A stretch of DNA of 64,000 nt from Paragyromitra xinjiangensis. Lineage: Eukaryota; Ascomycota; Pezizomycetes; Pezizales; Discinaceae. How positions within the stretch are numbered: position 1 is the stretch's first letter; each line of letters opens with the position of its first letter. The notes beneath the pieces were generated by a model, which saw only the letters and a list, made by a program, of their open reading frames with translations, did no database searches and was not told where the DNA came from. A program made the translations under genes and the position numbers. The DNA is taken from assembly GCA_038503065.1 (NCBI GenBank), contig JBCAMK010000013.1:496001-560000 (forward strand), read 5' to 3'. Positions 45,136 to 56,653 of the stretch are shown here, one piece after another.

Positions 45136-46094
45136 ATGTTGGAAGCACGTCTTGAACAAGCCAGTGTCCTTAAGAAGGTGCATCCGCCTTTCCTTCTTCC
45201 AGCAGGATCGTTAGAGAAAATTCATCCTAACACCCACCCAGGTAGTAGAGGCCATCAAGGATCTTGTCCAAGATTGCAACTTCGACTGCAATGACTCCGG
45301 CATTGCCCTTCAGGCCATGGACAGCTCCCACGTTGCACTTGTCTCAATGCACCTCAAAGCCGAAGGCTTCAGCCCGTACCGTTGCGACCGCAACATCGCC
45401 CTAGGGATTAATCTGGTCTCGCTCACCAAGGTCCTCCGTTGTGCCCAGAACGAAGATATTCTAACCCTGAAAGCCGAAGACGCTCCTGATTTGCTGAACC
45501 TCGTGTTCGAAAACTCAGAGAATGATCGGATTAGCGAGTATGATATCAAGTTGATGGATCTCGACCAAGAGCACTTGGGCATTCCCGAGACAGAGTATGC
45601 GGCTACTATTTCCATGCCCTCAGCAGAATTCCAGCGTATTTGCAGAGACCTGATAGCTCTGTCCGAGTCAGGTACGGGGATGAATTCGGATACTCGTTCT
45701 ATGGCCGATTGGACTGACATTCGTGTGGATAGTTGCAATCGAGGCTACGAAGGAAGGTGTCAAATTTTCCTGCACTGGTGATATCGGAAATGGTTCCGTC
45801 ACCCTCCGACAACACCACAATCCCGAGAAGCCAGGGCTATCGACCAAGATCGAACTCACTGAACCTGTAGCGTTGACTTTCTCGCTCAAGTACTTGGTCG
45901 GTTTCTGCAAAGCGAGTTCTTTGTCGACGACCGTGACTTTGTCTCTCTCGAATGAGGTTCCTCTGCTCGTTGAGTATGTTCTCCAATTCCTTATCTAGTG
46001 AGGTTATGAGCGCTTACGTGATATCTCTAGATATGGTATGGAGGCTGGTTACGTGCGATTCTATCTGGCACCTAAGATTGGTGACGAGGAGTAA
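45136..46094 (+). CDS. POL30: Proliferating cell nuclear antigen (DNA sliding clamp)
   Basis: PCNA forms the trimeric ring that tethers DNA polymerases and repair factors. Exons 45136-45177, 45242-45671, 45733-45973 and 46031-46094 give exactly 258 aa, the standard eukaryotic length. The introns are 64, 61 and 57 nt (GTGCAT...CCAG; GTACGG...ATAG with CTGAC; GTATGT...TAG). The protein starts [20 protein letters not shown] and ends [17 protein letters not shown]. The interdomain connecting loop is [15 protein letters not shown] (~119-133). By count, Lys164, the ubiquitin/SUMO site for damage tolerance, is present in [11 protein letters not shown]. No truncation or odd residue is seen. Confidence 0.97.
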
Positions 46095-46513
46095 GACGTT
46101 GGATGGTTGAGGATTAGGCGTGATTTTTGATTTGACGAGAGCAGAAAAGTATGCAATTGAATAGGATTAAAAGTATGATCGTAGTAGACGGGTTTTATCT
46201 AATAAGCTGGAAGTTGGGCGGGTTCTTTTCCACGTTTCGTTATCCTCTTGTATTTTTACACGCGAGACGGACGCAAGTAATGACATGTGTATGCCCTTCG
46301 AGTAGTGGGCTGAGCCCAATGTTTCGTATGTTTGGAAACCTATGCGTTTTTATGATGTGTAGAAAGAGCACGTAAGAAAATCTGGTGGCCGGAACTTGGG
46401 CACGAGACTATGAGATTGGCCTTTTCCTATTATCATACAACCAGTCTGGCCCTAAAGCGGCCTATCATTAAACTCCCCAAACAAAAGAGAGAACAGTCCC
46501 ATTAATTCTAGCT
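46095..46513. other. Convergent 3' flanks, with an isolated foldback-element end
   Basis: The string gggcacgagacta at 46398-46410 equals the right terminus of the 78-bp foldback element at 18449. No partner end is evident nearby, so it is probably a remnant. Confidence 0.4.
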
Positions 46514-49195
46514 TCAATCCTCATCGTCATCTGCAAACATATCCTCCGCCCTCATCCTTTTCCTCAGTCCACTACTCATTGCTGCACCACCTCTTCCCCC
46601 CCTCACAGATCCGCCTCCCATCTTAAATCCCGTCATCCCCATCCCCATCCCACTACCACTTCCTAATCCTGGTTTCTCCTCCACCTCTTCTTCATTCATA
46701 GCCCCTACCCCAAACACTTCCATCAACCCTTCATCAGCTACTTCTTCTCCGTCATCTTTCATTGCCTCTTCATCCTCATCCTTCATAGGTTCACCATCTA
46801 AATCCTCGTCTTCCACCATAGGTTCACCATCTACATCTTCGTCTACCATGGGCTCACCGTCAATGTCATCGTCCTCTGCCATAGGGACTCCATCAACATC
46901 TTCATCCTCGGCAGCAGTGACCTGAATGGCAGATGAAGGATCAAAGGCCTCCGGTTTGGCCTCGACAGTTTTCCATTTGCTTTTCGCAGCAGGAGGAGCA
47001 GCGGGGGTGATGGAGCGGGGGGCAATTTTGGTTGTGGGTGTTTCGGAGCGGTCTTGAGAGGGCTGGAGGAAGGAGGAAAGGAACGAGTCTTGTGTACTTT
47101 GGGGGAAGATGCACCATTTCTGCCGCTGTTAGCTTTTTTCTGCGGAAATGAGGGGAACTCAAATGCGAGATTAGACATACCTCCCACCACTCAAGGACAC
47201 CTTCTACAACTCCCCTCCTAAATTTCTCTGCCTTCATTCGTCCCCAGCCGCTGGTTCTGTAGACATCTCCTAAGTGTGCAAAAACTCGCTTTTCCCTTAG
47301 CGCAGCATCAAACAATTGCCGATATCTCCAAGCGTTTCTAATTCCCAGTGATGAGTTTGAGAGGATATCTGAGATGAGCCACAGCCCAATAATCTTTGCC
47401 GCGTAATTCTCGTTCTCATCTGCCGTTTTCGTCTCTTTCCCTTCTTCTTTCTCTTCGTCTTCATCCTCCGAATCCACTTTTGTAGCCCTCGTGAAAGCTA
47501 GTGGCTTCAACACATTCCCAACTAACACGGCTACCACCTCTTCTCCCATACCGCCTTCTGCATGCTCCATTGCAAACGCCATGACCCTACCAATATCACC
47601 CCTACGGACTCGACTGGTTTGTGTCGGTATACGACTGATTAGATGCACTAGCTTTGCCCGTTCCAGCACACCAAGGTAACCACGGCCTCTTCTGCCCTCC
47701 CCACCCAATAACCCCACTGGCCGTTCTCCTTCCTCCTCTCGATCACTGTCGTCTCGTTCATCCTCTAGCTCCTCACTGCTGAAATCTTCATCCTCCACTA
47801 CGTCCTTCAGAGAGCCTGCCCACTCGTACTTTAGTCCCTTCTTCGGTGGAATCCAGATCGCGGATATCTGTGGGCTTGGCTCAAAAACCTCTACAGCCGC
47901 GACCCTCCCAGCCGCCATGCTTCCTGTCACAATCTCCCATAGTTTCCATCTGTAATATATCCCCTCGGAGCTTCTCGCATCCCATAGCCAACTAAACTTG
48001 ACATCGTTCTTGACGCTTTCCGAGCTCATCAACAGCGCTTCAAACTCAGGCCCATGGGTTAAAACGCTCTCGATTGTCTTATGGATTAGTCGTAGTACCT
48101 TAAGGTCCGATGGTGGATGTACGTGGACCTGGAGCCCACTTACCCTACCACCACCGGGGCCGAAACTTGATGGTGGCGCGAAGCCTCCTCTATGTGGTGG
48201 TGGTGCACGCGACATCCCTCCGCGAGCGTTCTGTGGGGGTGCTTTCGCGCCAAAGGGGTTGCTCCCCGGGGCAGATAAACTCGGTAGTGAGGGGGCACCA
48301 ATAACGGTGGAGGGGAGAGTGCGAGTGATGCCGAGCCAGAATCCTGAGCCAAGATAGCGTCCATTGAGGAGTGTGACGGCAGAATCGATGTCGGATGAGG
48401 GGGTCTCGGGGGAGAGTGTGATTAAGGCTGAGGCTGCTTTACGGATTGAGGGGGAAGGTTGACTGGGCCCAGGAGGTGGAGGCGCAGGGATGATGCGAAT
48501 AGAGTCAATGCGCAGTGAGGTAGTGGAGAGGAGAGTGGTGAGGATGGGTTTGGTGGTTGATGGAGGAAGTGAAGTTAAGTGAAGAGTAGGTTTTGGGTGG
48601 GGCTTGGAGGACTCGGAATCTGTGATAGGTTATCAGTATAGATGTAGGCGCAAAGGTGATGAATATCGTATAACGCACCAGAATCGTCGTCCGAATAACC
48701 ATCTTTGGTTTTCCCTAATGGCGCCGAGTTCTCGAACGCTAACAAGCCCGCATTACCCTCCCGTAGCCGTCTCTTCTCTCTCTCATTGAGCCCAGTACTC
48801 CCCAACGCACTCCCAAACACACCCCCTTCTTCATGCTCCCTCTCAAACGCAGCATCAAGGTTCCTCTTCCTCCCCGGCGGTCCTGCTGCACCTCCTCGCG
48901 CGCTTGGCGGCGGACCCGTAAAATGTCTTCTCCCCGGCCCACTCGGCGGGCCACCTCTCAATCCACCTCTAAACCCGCCTCCTCTCGGTCCACCACCAAA
49001 CCCCCCACCGTGAGAGGAGGAATGTAAGGGCTCTTCATCAAATGAGGCGACAAAGTCTTTGTAGACGGCGGCGGTCTCTGCTTCTTCACGCAACCGTTTA
49101 GCCTCGGCTTCTAGACGGGATTTCTCAAAGGCGGATTTTTTGGTTGGGGCGGTGAGCTTGGAGGAGACGTTGGGGAAGGGATCGTGGTCGGACAT
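46514..49195 (-). CDS. U2SURP/SR140-like splicing factor (RRM, SURP, CID)
   Basis: This is a U2 snRNP-associated factor of the SR140 type. Exons 49195-48679, 48619-47181 and 47119-46514 give 853 aa. The introns are 59 nt (GTGCGT...CACAG) and 61 nt (GTATGT...GGCAG). Residues 1-50 hold PTKKSAFEKSRLEAEAKRLR and VYKDFVASF, typical of the family. A Gly/Arg/Pro-rich segment (~60-125) follows. An RRM spans ~185-290 (PTLHLTSLPP, DSAVTLLNGRYLG), then a SURP module (LRLIHKTIESVLTHGPEFEA, FSWLWDARSSEGIYYRWKLW) near 340-395. The CID is near 470-655 (RAKLVHLISRIP, IGLWLISDILSNSS, EKWCIFP across the last intron). The C-terminus is an acidic array of DGEPM-type repeats. I start at MSDHDPF; the frame is open 47 codons further upstream without support. 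Confidence 0.9.
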
Positions 49196-49444
49196 TGCTG
49201 TGTGTGTGGTCGTGAGTTGCAGTGGTGGGGGTTGTCGCGTTGTGGTGCTGGAGATGTTGAATTGGAGGTGTTGGTTGAACCCTAACCCTGGCAAGTAAGG
49301 TACCAGCTGCAGGCTTCCTGGTTGATGGAACATCATAGGAATGCATAACTATAACCCATCAACTGTCTCCTCAACATATTCTTCTACTAAGCATATAATT
49401 GCCCACAACATTGCAAATCACTCGGTTTGGTTTCCGCAGTCGTA

Positions 49445-50409
49445 ATGCTGCTCCTCAGCCTCTCCAATGAGCTCCTCATCAACATAGCTTCCTACTTCAC
49501 CCCTCTTCCCTCTTCAATATAATTCTCACAAACCGCCTCCTCAGCATCGTGCTCACCCCTCTTACGCACACCCATGCTCGAGTCCAAAGACTCTCTTCTC
49601 GCTCTCTGCTGGGCTGTTGGACACAATCATGAACCCCTCGTTCGCTTTCTCCTACAGAAAGGTACTGATGTGAATCTCACTAAAAGCCCAACCATCTATT
49701 GAGGACTCGAGTTCGCTCCACCGCTGTTCTGGGAAAGTAGTATTGCCACCGAGCCTTACACAAACGGTACATCGGTGCTGCATATTGCTGCCGCACACGC
49801 ATCACCCAACATTATCAAAATCCTACTTGACGCCGGTGCAGACCTTGATGCGGCAGATGACCACCGCATAGTTCCGCCAAATGCCGCTAGAAACGCCATG
49901 ATATCTTGCGCCAGCTTGTGGAAGCAGGTGCGAATGTAGACGCACACTCTGAAGCTGGGCCTACGATGCTCCACCACGCTACAGGGTATCAGGGAGACGC
50001 TGAAGTAGTGCGTATTCTCCTCTCAGTAAATCCGGATGTATCTGCGATCGACTACCGTCACAATACTCCGCTTCACTGGGCTTGTACAACGATAAATTTT
50101 TGCGGCGTTGAGAACCGTCCGTCTGTGGAAATTGTGGCAATGTTGTTAGACGCAGGTGCGGATGCGAATGCGAAGGGTATTTTTCAATGTACACCAATGC
50201 ATATGCTAATACATCGGGACGCAAGGCTCCCAGAGACGGAGTTGATTTTAAGAATGTTAGTGGAGAAGGGGGCGGACGTGGACATGAGGGATTGTGACGG
50301 GCGTACGCCATTCGATTTCGCTACCAGCGAGATGATGGATAAAGCTGCCGAGGTTTTGAGGGAGTTAGGAGCAGATACCCGGATCCGCAGTTCGCAGTTG
50401 GGAAGGTGA
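49445..50409 (+). pseudogene. Decayed F-box-ankyrin paralogue
   Basis: The start MLLLSLSNELLINIASY matches the F-box of the intact neighbours at 50876 and 53558, but the frame hits a stop after ~25 codons. Homology then continues in other frames: LTNRLLSIVLTPL, then a frame change to WAVGHNHEPLVRFLLQKGTD ending at a stop. Later come SVLHIAAAHASPNIIKILLD and, from 49906, an open stretch of ankyrin repeats (LVEAGANVDAHSEAGPTMLH onward) to the natural end at 50409. At least two frame changes and two stops argue for loss of function rather than introns, since the paralogues have none. The 3' 167 codons remain open. Confidence 0.8.
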
Positions 50410-50875
50410 TATATGAATCAATTGGACGCTCGAGTTTGAATTGTAATCGGAAAAATTGTTAGCACTTATAGGCAAAAACCGAGAAAGGAAATCTTACGGA
50501 CAGGACTCGACTTAGAGTGTATGGTGCGCCATTATCTGGTGCTAAGCTCTCGGTTTTTTTTTTTCTTGCAAAGTCCTACCACAGGATCCATCCTAGGCTT
50601 ATTTTCTTCTAAAAACATGTATGCTAGGAAATACCTCAATATCGTCAGGATAGCCGTAAAGTCGACTAATGGTATCAATAACGTGTGGATCCAGGTTAAT
50701 TTATTCAAATTTCTCGTAACTCTTGGGATTGAAGAATTTAGAAGTTTTGTACCATCTCGCTATATCTGAGCACGATAGGCGTATTTCTAGGGATATTCCC
50801 ACCCCACCTTCGCACAGCCAAAACGATAGAGCTGTCAGCTTCAGAACCCAAAACTACGATAAAACTTTAGCTACG

Positions 50876-52216
50876 ATGTCACTCCTCCACCTTCCGAATG
50901 AAATCCTCCACCAGATTGCCTCCTACTTAAACCCTTCCTCCCTCGCCCACCTCATCCTCGCCAACCACTTTCTAAGTGTTGCTATAACCCCCGTTCTTCA
51001 CACCCGCGCTCTCGAGCCCAAAGACTCCATCCCCGCCCTCTTCTGGGCCGTGATGCACGAGCACGAACCTCTCATCATTCTTTTACTGCAAAAGGGCGTC
51101 GATGTGAACTATAAAGCGATTACACCCAAGCCACAATATCTAAAGGGCCAAACTGCCCTATGCCTTGCAGCCTGTCTCTCAGCGCCCAGCACAACCAAAC
51201 TCCTTCTGGATGCCGGAGCGGACCCCAATAACGCACAAGTTAACCAAATACTACACCCACTAAGAATAGCAACGGAGTTTCGCCGCTATGATACGGTGCG
51301 CTTGCTCCTCGAAGCGGGTGCTGACTTCAATCTTCCCGTCACAATCAAACTTGCTGTATCTCTGAGTGACGTCAAAATGACAAAAATGGTTCTTTCTGCA
51401 AATCCCGACCTTTCTAGTAGCATCAACCATGCGCCATTCTACCTGGCCTGTATGCAGTACTCACCCGATGCTACAAAACGCGCAGAAATAGTCGAGATCG
51501 TTAAGCTCTTAGTGGAAGCGGGCGCGGATGTGAATGGACGTCACGGTGATCAGAGACGCGCGGCACTACACGGTGCTGCAGGGCGAAGCAGGAGCGTGGA
51601 GGTGGTTCGTATCCTTCTCGCTGCGGGCGCTGACGTCTCCGCTCTCACAACACAACATGAAACTCCACTTCACTTTGCTTGTAGGTATTCCAAGCATGGT
51701 ATCACCAAACCCTCCCCGTGTCCAAAGATTATAAAGCTTCTTCTGGATGCAGGAGCAGATGTGAATGCGAAGGAGCTGCCGACTGGGCGTACGCCACTGC
51801 ATGTGACAGTAGCGAATAGTAGGAGGCTTCCTATATCGAAGGATATTCTAAGAATATTGGTGGAGAACGGCGCAGATCTCAACGCGAAAGATAACGCTGG
51901 GAATACGGTGTATGATCTGGCGCGTTTCCGTCATGGGAAGTCTTATATGAAACTTTTGAAGAAATTGGAGCGGGAATGCCATGTGAGCAGCGAGGAAAAG
52001 GCATCAGAGAGTTGGTTTCGACGATTCAGGAGTTTTACTCGCTCGAGCAAAGCCCCATTCCCCCTAGTCCCGTGCCCACGTTGCAGTCGCCCAGATTTTC
52101 TTCGATATTTGGTGTTTAAAATCTGGATTCTCTCTACACAATCGCGTCCACCACCCAAGATAAATAGAGATTTTCCCAAAAGGTCTGGAATCAAGACTAC
52201 ATTCCCCCTACCCTAG
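50876..52216 (+). CDS. F-box-ankyrin repeat protein, paralogue 2
   Basis: A single exon of 446 aa. Residues 1-~40 are an F-box-like motif (LLHLPNEILHQIASYLNPSS), which would bind Skp1 in an SCF ubiquitin ligase. The rest to ~residue 370 is ankyrin repeats (LIILLLQKGVDVN, TTKLLLDAGADPN, IVKLLVEAGADVNGR, ETPLHFACRYSKHG, RTPLHVTVANSRRL). In this layout ankyrins typically select the substrate. The C-terminal ~70 residues (after KLLKKLEREC) are basic and Pro-rich with no counterpart in paralogue 3. The ATG at 50876 is chosen because the F-box starts there; the frame is open upstream to 50723. Confidence 0.85.
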   Translation: MSLLHLPNEILHQIASYLNPSSLAHLILANHFLSVAITPVLHTRALEPKDSIPALFWAVMHEHEPLIILLLQKGVDVNYKAITPKPQYLKGQTALCLAACLSAPSTTKLLLDAGADPNNAQVNQILHPLRIATEFRRYDTVRLLLEAGADFNLPVTIKLAVSLSDVKMTKMVLSANPDLSSSINHAPFYLACMQYSPDATKRAEIVEIVKLLVEAGADVNGRHGDQRRAALHGAAGRSRSVEVVRILLAAGADVSALTTQHETPLHFACRYSKHGITKPSPCPKIIKLLLDAGADVNAKELPTGRTPLHVTVANSRRLPISKDILRILVENGADLNAKDNAGNTVYDLARFRHGKSYMKLLKKLERECHVSSEEKASESWFRRFRSFTRSSKAPFPLVPCPRCSRPDFLRYLVFKIWILSTQSRPPPKINRDFPKRSGIKTTFPLP

Positions 52217-53093
52217 AGTGTACCGAGTAGTACTATATCCGTGAATTATCCGTGAATTAAGATGTTTTACTAGGAGGCGTTTTTTTAAGATAGAATAAAC
52301 CCATATCTATTCGTCCCTTTCATCAAAAACGTTAAATTAGCCTATAAATTCTCGCTAGGTAGCATTCAATAGGGCAGGCTCCTTTCTGCGTTGGCTGGTG
52401 TTTAATGCGGCCCAAGTCATCAAATACAATTAGCCTAGTAGTCCTCTCTACCACCAGTCATAAGTTGGCACTCGAAGTCTAGCATCTATTATTTACTACT
52501 CAAAACGGCTAGCTCTAGTTTCTTGGTGACTTAATTAACTTGAGAATATCCAAGCGTTACTTGTTGCAGTTATACATGTATTTATCATCAAAGCTAACCC
52601 GTTCTGTGTAGATGCCATGTCCTGATGCCGTATGTGCTGGCGAGATACGACCCGGTGCTACCCCAATCTAGTGAAAGCAGTTTCTAGGGTACGCCCAAGT
52701 GATATGAAATACGCGCTCTGCAAATCATTTTTGGATTATCTCTCTAATAGTATTAAATTCTTCTTAGACAAAAATTATTGATTCGTTTCAAGCAATGGCG
52801 GAGGATGAAGCTCTAAGACTGTGAATTTGTGATCAAGTTCGTAAGATTAGACAACGGTATCTCAAATCAGCCACAGAGGTCAAAGCGTCACAGCCTAGAA
52901 GCTAAATCACAGGAAAGTTCTGCACTCTACAATTCCGCATAGAATGCACAGACAGGTCCAGCATCTCCCAGAGGTGTTGACATGGCTCACTAAAATCCCA
53001 CTATAGAGCTGCAGAAAATCACTAGATGAGAGGCCATGCATACGGGGGGCTAAATCATCTAAACAATAATAAAGTTCGAATCTAGTTAGGTAT
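52217..53093. other. Intergenic, no supported gene
   Basis: Nothing coding seen. TACATGTA occurs at 52573-52580. Confidence 0.45.
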
Positions 53094-53180
53094 TAGTCTC
53101 GTGCCTAGTTCCATACACGCAGCTTGTTGTGTGTTCTAGGTAGAAACCTTCGGTACTAGTATGGGCTGGGAACAAGACTA
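53094..53180. mobile_element. 87-bp foldback MITE, TAGTCTCG family, copy 2
   Basis: The left end TAGTCTCGTGCCTAGTTCCA and the next block acacgcagcttgttg align with copy 1 at 18449. The right end, gggctgggaacaagacta, is a diverged inverted copy of the left. Its terminal TA overlaps one of two TACATGTA palindromes (53179-53186, 53189-53196). Confidence 0.6.
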
Positions 53181-53557
53181 CATGTACCTACATGTATCTA
53201 GGCATTTACTAAAACCAATAAGGAGCTGTACTCATAGAGGTCATTTTGATGATCTAAAGCAAGAAAATTCACAATACCAAAGGAGACGGAGGGAAACGGT
53301 TCCAGTGTTAAGTCTAAGTCCATTCAATGGTACAGATTTACCCACCTTTCTATGTCACGATGATTTTTGGTGACATAGCCCACGCTCTTTCCAGAACTTA
53401 GTGCCCAGCATGAACCAAGTTACCATCTACCACCTTTGATAGCCGGGTAAACAGAGAACCACATTGACCTTAGGCTCGTTCTCATCCCCTACTGTCTGTT
53501 TGCTGAGCACAAGACTACATTGACACATCACATCCATCCTGAACAACCTATTATACA
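53181..53557. other. Upstream region of F-box-ankyrin paralogue 3
   Basis: A further fragment gagcacaagacta at about 53505-53517 resembles the foldback-element end. No gene is supported; a short frame at 53161-53373 has no domain. Confidence 0.4.
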
Positions 53558-54472
53558 ATGCCGTTACTCAACCTTCCCAACGAAACTCTCCATCATATCG
53601 CCTCTTTCCTTCCATCAGCCCCTCTCCTCCATCTCGTTCTTACAAGCCGCTTCCTCAGCACCTTACTCACTCCCCTTCTCCACAAACATGCCATCAAACC
53701 CAGAGGATCAAAGCCCGCTCTCTTTTGGGCTGTAATGCGTCGTCATGAATCTCTCATCCGTCTCCTCCTTCAGAAAGGTGTCGACGTGAATATGCGTCAT
53801 AATTTGGGTACGGGCCACGAGGCATACCCAACCGCACTTCATCTCGCATCGGCATTCTCACTACCTAGTATTGTCAAACTTTTATTAGACGCTGGGGCGG
53901 ATCCCAACGCAACAAGCGATGCAACACACGACTTAAATAGTACTACTCCGATGATGCTCGCAGTTTGGTGGTGTTCCACTGATAAGGTACGCCTACTGCT
54001 TGAGGCGGGCGCAAACACGAATGGCCGTTACAAGGGAGAGGTTTCGATCCTTCATGCGGCTGCAGGTTGGATGAGAGACGTTGAAATGGTCGATTTTCTC
54101 CTCTCTACAGGTGCCGATGTCTCCGCTCGTGATCGGTTTGGGAATACTCCATTGCACTTTGCTTGCGCCGATGAGGAAGAAAAAGAGTGGCACTTGGGTC
54201 CTGATATCGTCAAGTTGCTTTTGGGCGCAGGAGCGGATGTGAATGCGAGGAATTCTAGAAGGGCAACACCGTTGTTTGGTCTGGTGGATGGCCTTGGGGG
54301 GGTTTCCGAGGCGGAGGAGATACTAAAGATGTTGAGGAAGGAAGGGGTGGATATAAACGCGACGGATATTAATCACGAAACTGCATTTGAGACAATGCAT
54401 AGATGGAACTCTCGAAGATTAGTGGTTGGTTCTCCTATGAGGGTGGACATGAAAATCTGGTATGAGTACTAG
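53558..54472 (+). CDS. F-box-ankyrin repeat protein, paralogue 3
   Basis: A single exon of 304 aa. The F-box-like start MPLLNLPNETLHHIASFLPS aligns with paralogue 2. HESLIRLLLQKGVDVN and at least five further ankyrin repeats follow (TALHLASAFSLPSIVKLLLD, VRLLLEAGANTNG, VDFLLSTGADVSARDRFG, NTPLHFACADEEEKE, VKLLLGAGADVNARN). It is shorter than paralogue 2: one or two repeats and the basic tail are missing. A role as an SCF adaptor is inferred from the architecture. Confidence 0.85.
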   Translation: MPLLNLPNETLHHIASFLPSAPLLHLVLTSRFLSTLLTPLLHKHAIKPRGSKPALFWAVMRRHESLIRLLLQKGVDVNMRHNLGTGHEAYPTALHLASAFSLPSIVKLLLDAGADPNATSDATHDLNSTTPMMLAVWWCSTDKVRLLLEAGANTNGRYKGEVSILHAAAGWMRDVEMVDFLLSTGADVSARDRFGNTPLHFACADEEEKEWHLGPDIVKLLLGAGADVNARNSRRATPLFGLVDGLGGVSEAEEILKMLRKEGVDINATDINHETAFETMHRWNSRRLVVGSPMRVDMKIWYEY

Positions 54473-55098
54473 AAACCATAAGGAAGTAGGTCCTGCTTAT
54501 TCGAAAATCCAGTCAACTCGGACCCACTATCTAGTGAGATAGGGTCTCATTCACCACTCTTTCCTTTAAGTCACACCAAAAAGTATTTAATATGAAATAT
54601 CTTTTTTTGTTTCTTCTGCATCTACCAAAATTACACTATCAACGATCTTTAATGTACGGTATAATTTCACCGAGAATTTTCGTTCCTGGGTTTCTTGAAA
54701 CTTCTTTTTGCTTCCAGTTATAGGTATCAAAGATTGAGAATATAAATTCTAAGTAGATATGTACCTAGTATCAGGAAAAGCTCTAGGTGGGCATAAGGTT
54801 AAATGCTGGGAGTAAGTTGTTGGGGAGGGTGGGGGCTCCGATGGTCTATTGTGCTCCACGACATGTTTCCCTCTTTATCGTAGGATCCCTCACATCCAAT
54901 CAAACTTTGGTCACACTGCATCACTCGCTGCCCACTACGGCCGGGTAAGTGAGTTACCACGCGGAACATGCCGTTGTCAGGAACAGAATCTCGAAGACGT
55001 GTTATGAAGAAAAGGACACTTAAGAACCTCCAAGTTTCACCTCCTATAAAACATCCACCAAATCCTCCATAAACATCAATGCGTTTACATCTACAAGC
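54473..55098. promoter_or_regulatory. Spacer with TATA box of GWT1
   Basis: TATAAAAC at 55045-55052 lies 54 bp before the GWT1 ATG at 55099. The left part is the 3' flank of the F-box gene; nothing else is recognised. Confidence 0.45.
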
Positions 55099-56653
55099 AT
55101 GGCGCCATCCCTGAAATCACAAAAGGAAGACTTCGTCTCCAATCTTACTGGTGGAACCATCACCGAGATCAACCTCGTTACCGCCGTCGCACCTGTAAGC
55201 TCTAGTTACCCCACCAACTCTAGATACCAAGGAACTGACGATTACGTTCATATTTCAGGCAACCTACATTCTTTTTTCTGCGCTGCAATCCCGCTTGCAT
55301 TTCTTCCGCGTCTATGGGCCCCTCCAGTTCGTCGCGGACTTCCTCTTGAACGCCGTTGCGATCCTACTCTCTACAACACTATACTCAAAGTTTCCTTTGC
55401 TACTGAACCTCCTTATCCTCCTTCCCGCAATCTTTCTCTGCGTTGGTATCACTCCCGCGCATCAGAAGTCAAAACGGCTCGCAAAACCAAAACATGACAC
55501 CGCCACAGCAACTAAGGCGACACCAGAGCCACTGCTTCCAAAGAAAGCGTTCCTGACAGTCTATAGAGGATCCATGATGGTGATCACCTGCGTTGCTATC
55601 CTTGCAGTCGACTTCAAGATCTTCCCACGCCGTTTCGCAAAAGTTGAGAATTGGGGCACATCGCTCATGGATCTTGGTGTTGGGTCGTTTGTGTTCTCAT
55701 CAGGCCTAGTTGGCGCCCGCCAAGTCTTAAAAGACCATTTCGCGAAGAAGTCAGCGTCTTCTTTGGCGTTGAGGATGAAAGGGGCTATGAGGAGCTCTCT
55801 TCCGTTACTAGTACTTGGCTTTGTTCGCTTGGCTATGGTCAAGGGTACTGACTACGCAGAACACGTAACTGAGTATGGAGTGCACTGGAACTTTTTCTTC
55901 ACGCTTGGCTTCCTTCCCCCTCTCCTTGCGCTCCTCCAGTCCGTCCCTACTGGTGGACTAAACCCTACATGGCTCTACACTCTCCTCAGTCTTTCTGTCG
56001 GACTCATCTACCAAGTTGTCCTCGAGTCCACAGGTCTCCAAGCCTATGTCCTTATTGGCGACCGCAATAAATATGGATTAATCGGTATGAACAAAGAAGG
56101 AATCTCCTCCTTCTGCGGATACCTCGCTATCTTCCTTTCCGGCATGGCAACAGGCATGTACGTCCTCCCATCCACCTCAGCCAACGCCATGACAACCACC
56201 CCCACCAACGCCCGCAACCGACTCCTCAAAACCCTCGTAGCCTGGAGCGCAGCATGGGTCCTCCTCTTCGCATTCACAAGCGAATACTGGGGTCTCGGAG
56301 TCACCGTATCTCGCCGTCTCGCGAACCTACCGTATTTTCTATGGGTCACGGCATTCAATACAGTCCAGCTGTCCGCATTCTATCTGATCGAGCGGTTCTT
56401 CTTCGATGGGAGTAGGGAGAGCATACCGGGTGGATATTATGGGTTTGCGGTGCCGAGGGTACTAGAGGCGTTTAATCGTAACGGGTTAGCGGTTTTCCTG
56501 GTGGCGAATTTGGTGACGGGGTTGGTGAATGTTTCGGTTAATACGTTGGAGGTGGGGAGGATGGGTGCGATGGGGGTTTTGGTCGGGTATTTGTTTGTTT
56601 TGGCGGCGGTGGCTATGGGACTTGATTATAAGGACTTGAGCATTAAGTTATGA
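55099..56653 (+). CDS. GWT1: GPI-anchor inositol acyltransferase Gwt1 (PIG-W)
   Basis: Gwt1 acylates the inositol of glucosaminyl-PI in the ER, an early step of GPI-anchor synthesis needed for cell-wall mannoproteins; it is the target of gepinacin- and manogepix-type antifungals. Exons 55099-55194 and 55259-56653 (64-nt intron, GTAAGC, CTGAC, TTTCAG) give 496 aa, close to the usual ~490. The start (KSQKEDFVSNLTGGTITEIN) is diagnostic. About a dozen hydrophobic segments follow. The conserved cores are DFKIFPRRFAKVENWGTSLM, GVGSFVFSSGLV, KGTDYAEHVTEYGVHWNFFF, GISSFCGYLAIFLSG and the C-terminal NLVTGLVNVSVNT. Everything expected of a functional enzyme is present. Confidence 0.96.

Noticed and set aside
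49445..50409. Reading the first F-box-ankyrin copy as an intron-containing gene
   Set aside because: The paralogues are intronless, and the frame changes fall inside conserved repeats without matching donor/acceptor pairs.
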